DNA of 64,000 bases from Hoeflea_A sp963921345. Its GTDB lineage: Bacteria; Pseudomonadota; Alphaproteobacteria; Rhizobiales; Rhizobiaceae. A program made the position numbers and the translations under genes. The stretch lies in contig CAWUFE020000003.1 of the NCBI GenBank assembly GCA_963921345.3, positions 218,390-282,389 on the forward strand, in the 5' to 3' direction. Below, one piece after another: positions 17,704-26,239 of this stretch. The notes below the pieces were generated by a model, which was not told the DNA's origin, made no database searches, and was given only the letters and a program-made list of their open reading frames with translations. How positions within the stretch are numbered: position 1 is the stretch's first letter; each line of letters opens with the position of its first letter.

Positions 17704-19039
17704 GGACATTTCCAAAAATAACCACTACAAATCGTTCACTCTCGGTTTGATGGTATAATTCCATTCAGGGTGGAACTTGTCGCCAGTGATGTCGATTTCG
17801 GCCATTTCGGTTTTGGAGACCTTGACACCCTTCTGATAGATCCGTTCGTCGACTGCGCATTCGACCCTGAGCCCTGCCTTGGTTGTCGTCGCGCCGATCA
17901 ATTCGACCACCGTCATGCGATCGGTGAGCGGACGGCCGCGCCAGTTCTGGGTGATGTGACAAAACAGGCGATGCTCAATCTTGTTCCACTTCGACGTACC
18001 CGGCGGATAGTGGTGGATCTGCAGCGTGAGCCCGGTCTCGTCGGCGAGCTTTTGCAACTCGACCTTCCAAAGCCTGATACGTACCCCGTTCGAACCGCCA
18101 CAATCAGCAGTGATCACGAGCTTCTTCGCCTCGGGATAGCGCGCATGGCCCATCCGATAGAACCAGGTGCGGATGGACTGGACAGCGAATTCAGCCGTGT
18201 CGGCAGTGATGCCGAGGCTGACCCATGCTTCGTTCGCGGTGACGTCAAAGACCCCGTAAGGAGCCACCTTGCCCAAGCTCTTGTCCTCGAAGTCGTGCAC
18301 CTTCACGCGTCGTGGGTCGGCTTTTGGACGGTAGTCGGTGCCACCGTTCTTGTAGTTGCCGATCAGTTCCTTCTTCTTGGTGTCCACCGAGATCACTGGT
18401 TCTCCGGCGCCTTGTGCCTCACACACCTTGGTGTTGATGTGCTCGAACTGGGCATTGCGGTCCGGGTGCCTTGAGCCCTCGTCGGTCTTGCGGTTCGTCT
18501 GCCGCGAGAACCCCAATTTTGCCAGCAATGTGTCGACGCTGTTGCGGCATATCTTGTGGCCTGCGTCCTTGAGTGCCGCGGCCAGCTTGGCGGGACTTTT
18601 GGACACCCACATCAGCGGTCGCTCCGGGTCGCCACGCGTTACTGGCTCAACGAGGCGCTTGAGGTCAGCAAGCAGGGTCGGATCGTTATCGGTCAGTGTT
18701 CGCGCGCCAGCGCCTGGGCGGCGAACCTTTCCGGGCGGCGGGTCATCAAGGTCCTTGAGCCCACGCCCGATCGTCGACCTGGCGACGCCGGTGATGCTGG
18801 AGACCGCGGCAATGCCGCCCCGGCCAGCTGCACGCGCTTCACTGGCGGCAAACAGCCGGCGACCACGTTCATCACGATGGCAGCCGTCCGCTTCCCAGCG
18901 TTGTTGAATTGCAAGTAGATCAATCATGCAAACCGGGTAGCGCATATCAATCCGTGCGGGAATCCCTTCTGTCTGAGACCGATGTCAAACCACCGCATAC
19001 CGATCAGTCCATCCGAGTCGGTAATCTTTGGAAGTCTCC
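17704..19039 (-). mobile_element. ISAzo13-family element, copy 2
   Basis: 1336 bp, the same length and ends as copy 1, flanked by TAA (17701-17703 and 19040-19042). Only a few base differences from copy 1 were noticed. The two copies are in the same orientation, so recombination between them would delete the RTX operon. Confidence 0.95.
17725..18945 (-). CDS. ISAzo13-family transposase
   Basis: 406 codons with the same DDE motifs as copy 1 (SVDTKKKE, TADCGGSNG, WNKIEHRLF). No lesion is seen. The identity of the two copies points to recent transposition. Confidence 0.95.
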   Translation of the reverse strand: MRYPVCMIDLLAIQQRWEADGCHRDERGRRLFAASEARAAGRGGIAAVSSITGVARSTIGRGLKDLDDPPPGKVRRPGAGARTLTDNDPTLLADLKRLVEPVTRGDPERPLMWVSKSPAKLAAALKDAGHKICRNSVDTLLAKLGFSRQTNRKTDEGSRHPDRNAQFEHINTKVCEAQGAGEPVISVDTKKKELIGNYKNGGTDYRPKADPRRVKVHDFEDKSLGKVAPYGVFDVTANEAWVSLGITADTAEFAVQSIRTWFYRMGHARYPEAKKLVITADCGGSNGVRIRLWKVELQKLADETGLTLQIHHYPPGTSKWNKIEHRLFCHITQNWRGRPLTDRMTVVELIGATTTKAGLRVECAVDERIYQKGVKVSKTEMAEIDITGDKFHPEWNYTIKPRVNDL

Positions 19040-19286
19040 TAATGTAAATCGGCGGATATGTCGGAACCGGAAGCTCCTGTGTAGCGCGGCGCGTTTATTG
19101 TCAGTAAGTAAGTAGCCGAGTTGATCCGGTCCCCGACAATGCCGAAGCCCCTCTTTTATGAAATACAGATGAGCAGTGCATTCCATTCCATCTGCCGGAC
19201 GTTTAAGTTCAGCGTTCGTATCTATCGCCCCAACATTTCGCGGTGCACTCGAACATATTGATCAAAGCACCTCAACGGCGACACAC

Positions 19287-20594
19287 CTAAATGAAGATAA
19301 AATCATCCTCCGTAATGTCAGTCGATTGCACACCCAAAAGTGTGATTTCAACTCGGCCATCCCAGGAGATGATGGTACTTAGGGGCCCGTCTGCTATGTC
19401 CAGATCATTGAATGTCATCGTGCCATCGCTAATTGCGATCATGTCCTCGCCAGCTTCAAAGTCCGTGATGACGTCGTTAGAAGAGTCCCCACGAAATGCA
19501 AAGGTATCTTCGCCAGCGCCGCCGGTCAGGAAATCAAAACCCACGCCACCATCGAGCCTATCAGATCCCGCGCCGCCCTCAATTATGTCAAGGCCTGCGA
19601 GCCCTTCGATACGGTTTTCGCCACCATCTCCGATCAGGTAGTCGTCATACCCCGAGCCCTCAAGGTCTTCGACGTTGCGCAGGGTATCTCCCTGGGCATG
19701 ACCGCCGCTGGCTTCACCTGTCGCAAGGCTCACCGTCACCGCTGCATCGGACCCCGCATAACGCGCCAGATCCCGACCCGCACCGCCGTCCAGAACATCC
19801 GCACCCGCGCCGCCGCCAAGGCGATCGTTGCCAGCGCCGCCATCCAGCGTGTCGGACCCGGCGCGGCCATACAGCCCATCATTTCCAGCACCGCCGTAGA
19901 GGCGGTTGGCGCCATCATCCCCGATCAGTCTGTCGCTATGGTTCGAGCCCTCGAGGTCTTCGATATTGCTTAGCTGATCGCCCTCGGCATGAGCGCCACT
20001 GCCTTGACCTGTCGCAAGGTTCACCGTCACACCCGCGTCAGACCCCCGGTAGCGCGCCAGATCCCGACCCGCACCGCCGTCCAGAACATCCGCACCCGCG
20101 CCGCCGCCAAGGCGATCGTTGCCAGCGCCGCCATCCAGCGTGTCGGACCCGGCGCGGCCATACAGCCCATCATTTCCAGCACCGCCGTAAAGGCGGTTGG
20201 CGCCATCATCCCCGATCAGTCTGTCGCTATGGTTCGAGCCCTCGAGGTCTTCGATATTGTTTAGCTGATCGCCCTCGGCATGAGCGCCACTGCCTTGACC
20301 TGTCGCAAGGTTCACCGTCACACCCGCGTCAGACCCCCGGTAGCGCGCCAGATCCCGACCCGCACCGCCGTCCAGAACATCCGCACCCGCGCCGCCGCCA
20401 AGGCGATCGTTGCCAGCGCCGCCATCCAGCGTGTCGGACCCGGCGCGGCCATACAGCCCATCATTTCCAGCACCGCCGTAGAGGCGGTTGGCGCCATCAT
20501 CCCCGATCAGGGTATCATTTCGATTGGTCCCTATCTCGTCGGCAGGCAGTAGCGTAACACGTTGGCCGAATCTACTGGTCATTCGGATTGCCAT
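19287..20594 (-). CDS. RTX-repeat protein, small paralogue
   Basis: About 435 codons. The ATG at 20594 is preferred over the GTG at 20600 because GAGAGG lies 5 bases upstream of it. After a short leader (MAIRMTSRFGQRVTLLPADE) come three nearly identical 291-bp modules of RTX nonapeptides (GGAGNDGLYGRAGSDTLDGG) and a spacer (GSDAGVTVNLATGQGSGAHA). A final capping region (FLTGGAGEDTFAFRGDSSND) and the tail TDITEDDFIFI follow, the latter resembling a type I secretion signal. The modules match those at about 12.8-13.15 kb in the large gene almost base for base, but on the other strand. Presumably a secreted Ca-binding protein. Confidence 0.85.
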   Translation of the reverse strand: MAIRMTSRFGQRVTLLPADEIGTNRNDTLIGDDGANRLYGGAGNDGLYGRAGSDTLDGGAGNDRLGGGAGADVLDGGAGRDLARYRGSDAGVTVNLATGQGSGAHAEGDQLNNIEDLEGSNHSDRLIGDDGANRLYGGAGNDGLYGRAGSDTLDGGAGNDRLGGGAGADVLDGGAGRDLARYRGSDAGVTVNLATGQGSGAHAEGDQLSNIEDLEGSNHSDRLIGDDGANRLYGGAGNDGLYGRAGSDTLDGGAGNDRLGGGAGADVLDGGAGRDLARYAGSDAAVTVSLATGEASGGHAQGDTLRNVEDLEGSGYDDYLIGDGGENRIEGLAGLDIIEGGAGSDRLDGGVGFDFLTGGAGEDTFAFRGDSSNDVITDFEAGEDMIAISDGTMTFNDLDIADGPLSTIISWDGRVEITLLGVQSTDITEDDFIFI

Positions 20595-20722
20595 TGGCAC
20601 CTCTCTAGAAAATTGCAGATCATCTGCGTGTACAGTCGATAAGTGCCGAATTCTGAGGGAAAATTTCCCGCTACGAAGACATATTTTTAATAGCCTGTGA
20701 GAGTTTGTATATAATGTGAGGC

Positions 20723-21160
20723 CTATCCCGCAGGTCTCAAGCCGTGTTCAAACCACGTCTCATCCGCGACTTTGCCATTCGCTGAGTTGCCCCGCATAGT
20801 CCCAGAACAAACTTGTGTTATTCTTCGGCGCTTTAGCGCATCGGCGACGGCTGTCGCGCGGGTTTCGATCTCACGGATGGCGACCGCCTCGCCGCCCGGC
20901 TTGACGGCGTAGGGTAGCTTGGCGGTTGCCGGATCGGCGTCGAGCTTGGCCAAATAGGCTTCCATCAGGTCAGCGAAGGGTGTGGCGGCGGCGCGGACCG
21001 CGGCGATGTTCTGCGCAGTCTTCAGCGCCGTTGCCAGGCGCGCCATGTGAATGAGCAGCAGATGCGCCCCGCCGCTTGTTGTGCCGAGCAGCGACAGGGT
21101 GTCGCCGGCATCCTCGGCGATCCTGGCGCGCTTCTTCGCCTTGGTCTCGTCATCCGACCA
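20723..21160 (-). pseudogene. Truncated gene of unknown function
   Basis: The frame encodes WSDDETKAKKRARIAEDAGD, then GGAHLLLIHMARLATALKTA, then FADLMEAYLAKLDADPATAK, a helical protein that I cannot assign. Its 5' part is replaced by the miniature element at 21163; the open frame beyond is element sequence. The last 30 codons also look unrelated. The style resembles small phage proteins but I have no firm match. Confidence 0.4.
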
Positions 21161-21162
21161 TG

Positions 21163-21440
21163 GGGTCGGTTCCGGCTCAGTGCGAAATGGCACTCTAAGC
21201 AACTGAACCCCTTGTATTTTCAGCCCTTTTTCGCACGTGTGGCGGAGAGGCATTCGGATCAGCGGACCCGCATTTTATCCGATAGACGGCATCCAGCGGA
21301 CATTCTCGAACTCCCTTTGAAACCCCAGAAACAAGGCTTTAGCGGTTTCGTATGACCGGTTCGACGAAAATCTCAATGAAGGCCCCTTATTCGGACAGAA
21401 CCTCTTAACGTGGGATTTTGCACTGAGCCGGAATCGACCC
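21163..21440. mobile_element. Tn3-derived miniature element (TIME-like), copy B
   Basis: 278 bp bounded by GGGTCGGTTCCGGCTCAGTG and the complement of GGGTCGATTCCGGCTCAGTG. It is the intact version of the unit at 7310-7585. It adjoins a truncated Tn3 transposase gene on its right. No coding content; no clear 5-bp target duplication could be seen. Confidence 0.82.
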
Positions 21441-21960
21441 GTGTGAGACCGCGATAATCCTCTGGTGTCAGATGCGATGCCCACTTTGGATCGCCCAGCA
21501 CCGACTGTATCATTCTGGTGTTCACATAAACCAGTGACGCTTGCAGAAGATGCAGGGCCAGTGCCGAGATTTCCTGATCCGCAATCCGGTTGGTGGCAAT
21601 CTCACCGCCCTTGCCGAAGAACACGGAATCGGTGGAGCTGTTCCAGTTCTCGACCACATTCAGGCTCTCGTGGATTTCCCGTCGGAAGGCCTCCTGGCGC
21701 AGATACCGGCACAGGAAGATAGTTTTCAATGCGCGGCCAAGTTCGCCCAAAGCCTTATAGGTCGGATGCATCACCTCGGCGCGCGCAAAGCGACGCAGGA
21801 TGGCTTCAGGATCGGCCAGGCCACTTTGCATCGCGGCCGCATATTTGACCATTTCATCATATAGTTGCTCAATCTCTTTCCAGTCGATAACGGCCTGAAC
21901 CCAACATCGGTACAGAATCGGCCATAGGATTTTTGCCTTCATGCGCGGCTCTTCGATAAA
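21441..21960 (-). pseudogene. tnpA: Tn3-family transposase fragment
   Basis: The frame contains FARAEVMHPTYKALGELGRA, KTIFLCRYLRQEAFRREIHE, LNVVENWNSSTDSVFFGKGG and LHLLQASLVYVNTRMIQSVL, the C-terminal DDE region of a Tn3 transposase (Tn4430-like branch). It breaks off at EDYRGLT directly against the miniature element, so the final about 25 residues are gone. The N-terminal 750 or so residues are missing as well. Confidence 0.85.
21899..21936. repeat. 38-bp inverted repeat, left arm
   Basis: This segment of the Tn3 transposase gene recurs as a perfect inverted copy at 22142-22179, 205 bp away. It is an inverted duplication of transposase DNA, so a past rearrangement joined two pieces of the same gene head to head. 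Confidence 0.95.
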
Positions 21961-22141
21961 AATCGCGCCACCTATTCGAAGAAAACAGGATTACCTTCGA
22001 TATAGGATAACGTTGACACTGGTTTATTCAGTTATATCCGTTTGATCACCAATTGTTTGGCTCCCAAATTTTACTCCCCAAAACCACCCAGATAATTGGG
22101 GTAGCCCAAAACGGCTAAAACGCTGTCTGTTCAATGCGTAA

Positions 22142-22179
22142 GCAAAAATCCTATGGCCGATTCTGTACCGATGTTGGGT
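22142..22179. repeat. 38-bp inverted repeat, right arm
   Basis: Exact reverse complement of 21899-21936; it starts GCAAAAATCCTATGGCCGAT. It carries codons for KILWPILYRCWVQ of the Tn3 transposase on the plus strand. Confidence 0.95.
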
Positions 22180-22181
22180 CC

Positions 22182-22372
22182 AGTTACAACAAACCCGCGG
22201 TCATCAACTATGCGCGGCGGCGACTGCGAGGTCGGGCGGTTTCAACCTCTCGGGCCAAAGGACTGGTCAATGACATCGCCAACATCCGCATGGGTAAAGG
22301 GCAGCGGATGCGATGGTCGCCGCGCGGAGCTCACCGCGTAGCGACCGTGAGAGCAGCCGTTCTCGAGTAACC
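22182..22372 (+). pseudogene. C-terminal fragment of an unassigned transposase
   Basis: The plus-strand frame reads VSTSRAKGLVNDIANIRMGK, then MRWSPRGAHRVATVRAAVLE before a stop. The MRWSxxGAHRxxxVRAAVL pattern is the closing segment of certain IS transposases. I cannot name the family with confidence. It is joined to the inverted Tn3 piece. Confidence 0.5.
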
Positions 22373-22420
22373 ACCCGGTTTCCACCGCCTGCCTGACCTG
22401 ATCGCGTTATTGTAAGAGAC

Positions 22421-22855
22421 GTGCATAACGACGTCGTTTTCGACGTGTCTTATTCGGGGTTGTCGATGCGTGCTGAAATTCTTGGAGTTGAGCGTCGAAG
22501 GCGGTGGCGAGATGAGGACAAGCTCGGGATCGTCATGTCGGTCGGGATTGGCGGCGCAACGGTGACCCAGGTTGCGCAGCGCCACGACGTGACCCGACAG
22601 CAGATCTACACGTGGCGGAGTGAGCTGAAGAAGTAAGGGCTGTGGTCGCCGGATGACGGCGCGCTGTTCTTTCCAATGGAGTTTACATCCGCGCAGAGCG
22701 TTCCGGAGGTTCGTCCGGAGATCCATGAAATGCCAGTCTGCTCGGACCCGGTGCCGGTTGAATTGCGCTTGAGCAACGGGCGCTGTCTGCGTTTCGACAA
22801 CCGCTTGGACGCGGCCATGCTAACGCAATTGATCCGGGCGGTCGAAGCAGCATGA
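22421..22855 (+). pseudogene. tnpA: IS66 accessory protein TnpA, with nonsense mutation
   Basis: The frame starts near 22466 (MRAEILGVERRRRWRDEDKL) and carries the IS66 TnpA helix-turn-helix GATVTQVAQRHDVTRQQIYT. A TAA at 22634-22636 interrupts it. The same frame then continues for 72 codons to TGA at 22853 (LRLSNGRCLRFDNRLDAAML), the normal TnpA C-terminus. One substitution therefore killed an otherwise full-length gene. Confidence 0.8.
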
Positions 22856-22908
22856 TCGGCCCTGGGACTGGCGTTCGGGTTTATCTCGCCTGCGGTGCCA
22901 CTGATATG
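22852..22908 (+). pseudogene. tnpB: IS66 TnpB 5' fragment
   Basis: Overlapping the tnpA stop by ATGA, the frame MIGPGTGVRVYLACGATDMR is the invariant start of IS66 TnpB. Homology ends after about 20 codons, where the recombinase-trio element begins. This junction gives the approximate left boundary of that element. Confidence 0.8.
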
Positions 22909-22982
22909 CGCAATTATGCAGAGCCTGTCATTATGCGGAGCCCGCGGCGACGATTGCCTTGCCGCCACGATTTCGGCCAACT

Positions 22983-23996
22983 TCACTCCACATAATTTTT
23001 GGCACGGCGCGTATTCTTCAGCATCGCCAGGAGCTTGTCGGGAGTTCGGAAGTGGCCCCGTTTGAGTGTCGGCGGCGTCATTGCGGCAAGCGCTTCGAGC
23101 TTTTCGGTCGGATCGGCACGCAGATAGATTTCCGTGCTCTGGAGAGTGGCATGGCCGAGCCAGAGCGAGACTTTCCGAACGTCCCGGGTCGCGTGAAGCG
23201 TATGCATCGCACAGGTGTGGCGCAGAACATGGGGTGTGACGCGTTTTTTGGCGATCGACGGGTGCTTGCGCGCCGCCATCGCAACGTGCTTGGCGAGGAT
23301 GTACTCGAAGCCGGAGCGCGTCATCGCGCCGCCGGCGGCGTTGAGGAATAGCTCGGGATCGCCGCTGTTGGGGCGGATCGCGAGCCAGGCCTTGAGAACG
23401 GTCGCCGTTTCCTTCCACAACGGCAGCACACGCTCGCGCCGCCCTTTTCCCATGATGTGGACGCTGGATAACGCCCGGCAATCGAGTTGATCCATTCTCA
23501 GGCCGACCAACTCGGAGACGCGCAGACCCGCGGCGAACGCCAAGTGTAGCATGGCGCGATCGCGTACGCCTGACGCAATGCGCGGATCGGGGGCGTCGAG
23601 GAGCGCCCGCACTTCGTCACGGCTGAGATAGCCGACAAGCGCCTCGTCCGTCTTCTTCATAGGGATCGCGTGGATCCCACGCGATTGGTCGAGGCATGCC
23701 GGCAACCGATATTCCAGGAAGCGGAAGAACGAGTTGATAGCAGCGAGCCGCGCATTGCGGGTACGCGCGGAATTACCCCGTTCGCGTTCGATGTGCTCGA
23801 GGAAGGCAAGGATGAGCGGTGCATCGATTTGCTCGATCTCAAGGCGGGACGGCTGGATCCTGAGCCGATCCGCGGCAAAACACACCAGCAGTTGGAAGCT
23901 GTAGGCGTACGCCTCGCAAGTGTGCCGGCTTGCCCTACGCTCGCGCGGCAGATGCTCGCGCAGGAAGGTGCTGAGGTGAGGCGCAAGCGCGGTCAT
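22983..23996 (-). CDS. Tyrosine recombinase, third gene of the trio
   Basis: 337 codons from ATG 23996 (MTALAPHLSTFLREHLPRER), overlapping the preceding gene by ATGA. It has an N-terminal SAM-like core-binding domain (SRHTCEAYAYSFQLL) and a catalytic domain with the first Arg in AAGLRVSELVGLRM, Lys in IMGKGRRERVLPLW, the box HVLRHTCAMHTL, and LGHATLQSTEIYLR with the Tyr nucleophile. All catalytic residues appear present. It acts with the other two recombinases in element movement. Confidence 0.9.
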   Translation of the reverse strand: MTALAPHLSTFLREHLPRERRASRHTCEAYAYSFQLLVCFAADRLRIQPSRLEIEQIDAPLILAFLEHIERERGNSARTRNARLAAINSFFRFLEYRLPACLDQSRGIHAIPMKKTDEALVGYLSRDEVRALLDAPDPRIASGVRDRAMLHLAFAAGLRVSELVGLRMDQLDCRALSSVHIMGKGRRERVLPLWKETATVLKAWLAIRPNSGDPELFLNAAGGAMTRSGFEYILAKHVAMAARKHPSIAKKRVTPHVLRHTCAMHTLHATRDVRKVSLWLGHATLQSTEIYLRADPTEKLEALAAMTPPTLKRGHFRTPDKLLAMLKNTRRAKNYVE

Positions 23997-24910
23997 GTGA
24001 CACCTCCCTGGTGCAGTGCCTCGCCAGCTTCGGCGATGTGGCCCATCAGAGCTGGCGTCGCCTGCAAGTACCAATAGGTGTCCGTCACGTGCGCATGGCC
24101 GAGATAGGTGCTGAGCGCGGTGATATGGCGGCTGACGGCATTGCGATCATGTTGGCATTGCTCGAGCGAGCGGACGGCGAATGTGTGTCTCAGATCGTGT
24201 ATGCGCGGCCCTCCTCGTTGACCGGGCTCTCCTCTCAAGCCGATTGATCGCGCGAGCTGCAGAAAGACGGTTGTGACCGTATTGTAGCTGGGCGTCTTCC
24301 CGGCAAGAGAGATGAGCAGTGCGTCGTCCAGCGCCCCGAGCCGTTGTCGGATTGACAAATAGGCATCGATGGCATGCCGTGTCGTGTCATGCAGCGGAAG
24401 CAGCCGGCTCTTTTGGAACTTGGTCCGCTGGATGAGCAGACCATCCACCTTCATATCCTCGAGCCGCAGGGCCAAAGCCTCGGAGATGCGCATGCCGGTG
24501 GCGGCGAGCAGCCCGAAGAGCGTCTCGTACATGAGTGGTCTGATCGAACCCGCCGGCTTCAGCTGCGCCGCTGCGCCCATCAACGCGGCGATTTCGTCCG
24601 CCGTGTAGATGTAGGGGACTCGCCGCTCGAAGAAGCCGCGACCGAAGGCATCGTCCGCCGGGATCTGGTGACGCCGGTCTTCAGCGCGCATTGCGATCGC
24701 GAACCTGCGGACAGTCAGAAGCCGATTGCGGCGCTGCTGCGGTGACGGCGCACAAGCTGCCCATTCGATGACGCGAGGGGCGTGAACATGGCGGTCGCCG
24801 AGCGCCTCCGCAAAAGCGACGAAGTTCTTGAGCAGTGTATACTGTACGCGGAACTTGAAACCCAGAGAGCGCTGGAGGTGCACATATCGCGCAAGGTCTT
24901 CGCTCAGCAT
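23993..24910 (-). CDS. Tyrosine recombinase, second gene of the trio
   Basis: 305 codons from ATG 24910 (MLSEDLARYVHLQRSLGFKF); it overlaps the stop of the upstream gene by 7 nt. Catalytic motifs: ATGMRISEALALRLED (Arg), RTKFQKSRLLPL (Lys), IHDLRHTFAVRSL (His/Arg) and YLGHAHVTDTYWYLQ (His, Tyr). Length and motifs are normal for this recombinase group. A longer frame to 24928 exists, but the internal ATG fits better. Confidence 0.9.
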   Translation of the reverse strand: MLSEDLARYVHLQRSLGFKFRVQYTLLKNFVAFAEALGDRHVHAPRVIEWAACAPSPQQRRNRLLTVRRFAIAMRAEDRRHQIPADDAFGRGFFERRVPYIYTADEIAALMGAAAQLKPAGSIRPLMYETLFGLLAATGMRISEALALRLEDMKVDGLLIQRTKFQKSRLLPLHDTTRHAIDAYLSIRQRLGALDDALLISLAGKTPSYNTVTTVFLQLARSIGLRGEPGQRGGPRIHDLRHTFAVRSLEQCQHDRNAVSRHITALSTYLGHAHVTDTYWYLQATPALMGHIAEAGEALHQGGVT

Positions 24911-25848
24911 GACACACCTCCCGGCCAAGGTTGCGCGACCTGCTGCAACATGACGATGTCGACCTTCGCGTAGTGGGCCGTCGTGTCGAGCGATCGGTGG
25001 CGGAGAATAGTTCCGACCGTATCCAGCGTGGCACCGGAGCGCAGCATCGATGTCGCCGCGGAATGTCGGAGAAGATGGGCGCCTTGCGAAGGAGCGTCGT
25101 TGATGCCCGCTCTTTCCAGCGCATGCCTGACTACGCTTGAGACGGTGCTCGATCGCGAGAGGGCCCGATGCGGTGCCACCGACCGCAAAAAGACCCGGTC
25201 ACAAGCAACCTGCGGCCGGGCGTCCCGCAAATAATCCAGAAGAGCATCACCGGCATCCTGGGGCAGCGGCAGACGGATCTCCCGGCGCGCTTTTCCACGA
25301 ACGGATAGGGTGCCTTCCTGCCAGTCGATGTCATCGAAGCGCATGTCTAGAATGTCGCCGGCCCGCAGACCGAGACGCGCGAGGAGAAGCAGAATTGCCC
25401 GGTCGCGAACACCCTGCGGTCTCGCAACATCACAAGAAGCGATCACTCGCTCGACCTCCGCTGACGTGATGTAGCGTGGCAGTGCCGACAGGCGCCATTG
25501 CGGAATAGTTGGTATCGCATGATCAAGTCCCGGACGACACAAGCCGCGTGCCGCCAGGAACCGGAGATATCCTCTTAGCGCCATCGTCATCGTCTTCACG
25601 TAAGCACGGGAGCATTGGCCGGCTTCCTTAAGGATGACATGCCGAACGAGGTGCGCGTCATAGGTTCCCGGATCGGTGCCAAGCGCGGGCAGTAGCCGTA
25701 AGACCATGCGACCATGCCGGCCGATGGTCCGCTGGGCGGGGGGTGCCGGGTAACCGGCATTCCTACCGCGATCAATATAGGGCGTTAAGGGCTTTTGGGC
25801 CCTGTTGACCGCCACCGATATACTCCTGTTAGGAGAATATGCGCCCAC
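24904..25848 (-). CDS. Tyrosine recombinase, first gene of the trio (5' end probably lost)
   Basis: The open frame is 314 codons. Catalytic residues are complete: LARLGLRAGDILDMRF (Arg), SVRGKARREIRLPL (Lys), HLLRHSAATSMLRS (His/Arg) and LRHRSLDTTAHYAKVD (His, Tyr). First-position members of such trios are usually about 400 residues. Here recognisable homology starts near YPAPPAQRTIGRHGRMVLRL, and upstream codons run into Tn3 relic sequence, so the native start is probably missing. Confidence 0.78.
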   Translation of the reverse strand: MGAYSPNRSISVAVNRAQKPLTPYIDRGRNAGYPAPPAQRTIGRHGRMVLRLLPALGTDPGTYDAHLVRHVILKEAGQCSRAYVKTMTMALRGYLRFLAARGLCRPGLDHAIPTIPQWRLSALPRYITSAEVERVIASCDVARPQGVRDRAILLLLARLGLRAGDILDMRFDDIDWQEGTLSVRGKARREIRLPLPQDAGDALLDYLRDARPQVACDRVFLRSVAPHRALSRSSTVSSVVRHALERAGINDAPSQGAHLLRHSAATSMLRSGATLDTVGTILRHRSLDTTAHYAKVDIVMLQQVAQPWPGGVSC

Positions 25849-26110
25849 CCGAGGGGTGATATGTGCGCCAGAAGGGTTGCGGGGCAGTCAATTCCATCGC
25901 GACGACGCCGTTCAATGGCGGCTCCGAGTTGCTTTGTGTCCCAGTAGATAATGATGGTTGCGAGTAGGTTCAACCCAGCGATGCGGAAGTGCTGACCTTC
26001 GATGGATCGATCACGGATTTCGCTCTGACGCCCAATTCGCAGGGCATATTCAGGGCATGGTGAGCCTCACCCTTGTTGAGACCGACATTTGTCCGGCGTT
26101 GCATTTCGTG
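25803..26110 (-). pseudogene. tnpA: Tn3-family transposase C-terminus (different lineage)
   Basis: The minus-strand frames give NKGEAHHALNM, then after a one-base shift RDRSIEGQHFRIAGLNLLAT, then LLAHISPLGWAHILLTGVYR. This is the end of a Tn3/Tn21-type transposase, a different lineage from the fragment at 21441-21960. The frameshift near 26050 and the truncated N-terminus mark it as dead. Confidence 0.75.
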
Positions 26111-26239
26111 TAAAGCGTCAACCACCGTGTCCGCCAGCGCCAACCACTTTGTCCTATTTTCGGAATAGGATTTGGGTTTGTTGTGCTGCTTTATGTGTTT
26201 GTCGGCGCTGGTTGTCGTTTGAGCGAGAACCTCGGCTTT

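Larger units (their letters stand above)
22908..25800 (-). mobile_element. Recombinase-in-trio (RIT-like) element
   Basis: Three overlapping tyrosine-recombinase genes occupy nearly all of it, the defining layout of RIT elements. The left end carries motif repeats TTATGCAGAGC (22914), TTATGCGGAGC (22931) and an inverted CTCCACATAA (22986), likely recombinase-binding sites. The insertion truncated IS66 tnpB on the left. On the right it abuts a Tn3 transposase relic near 25800, and no matching terminal repeats were found there, so the right end may be lost. Confidence 0.75.
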
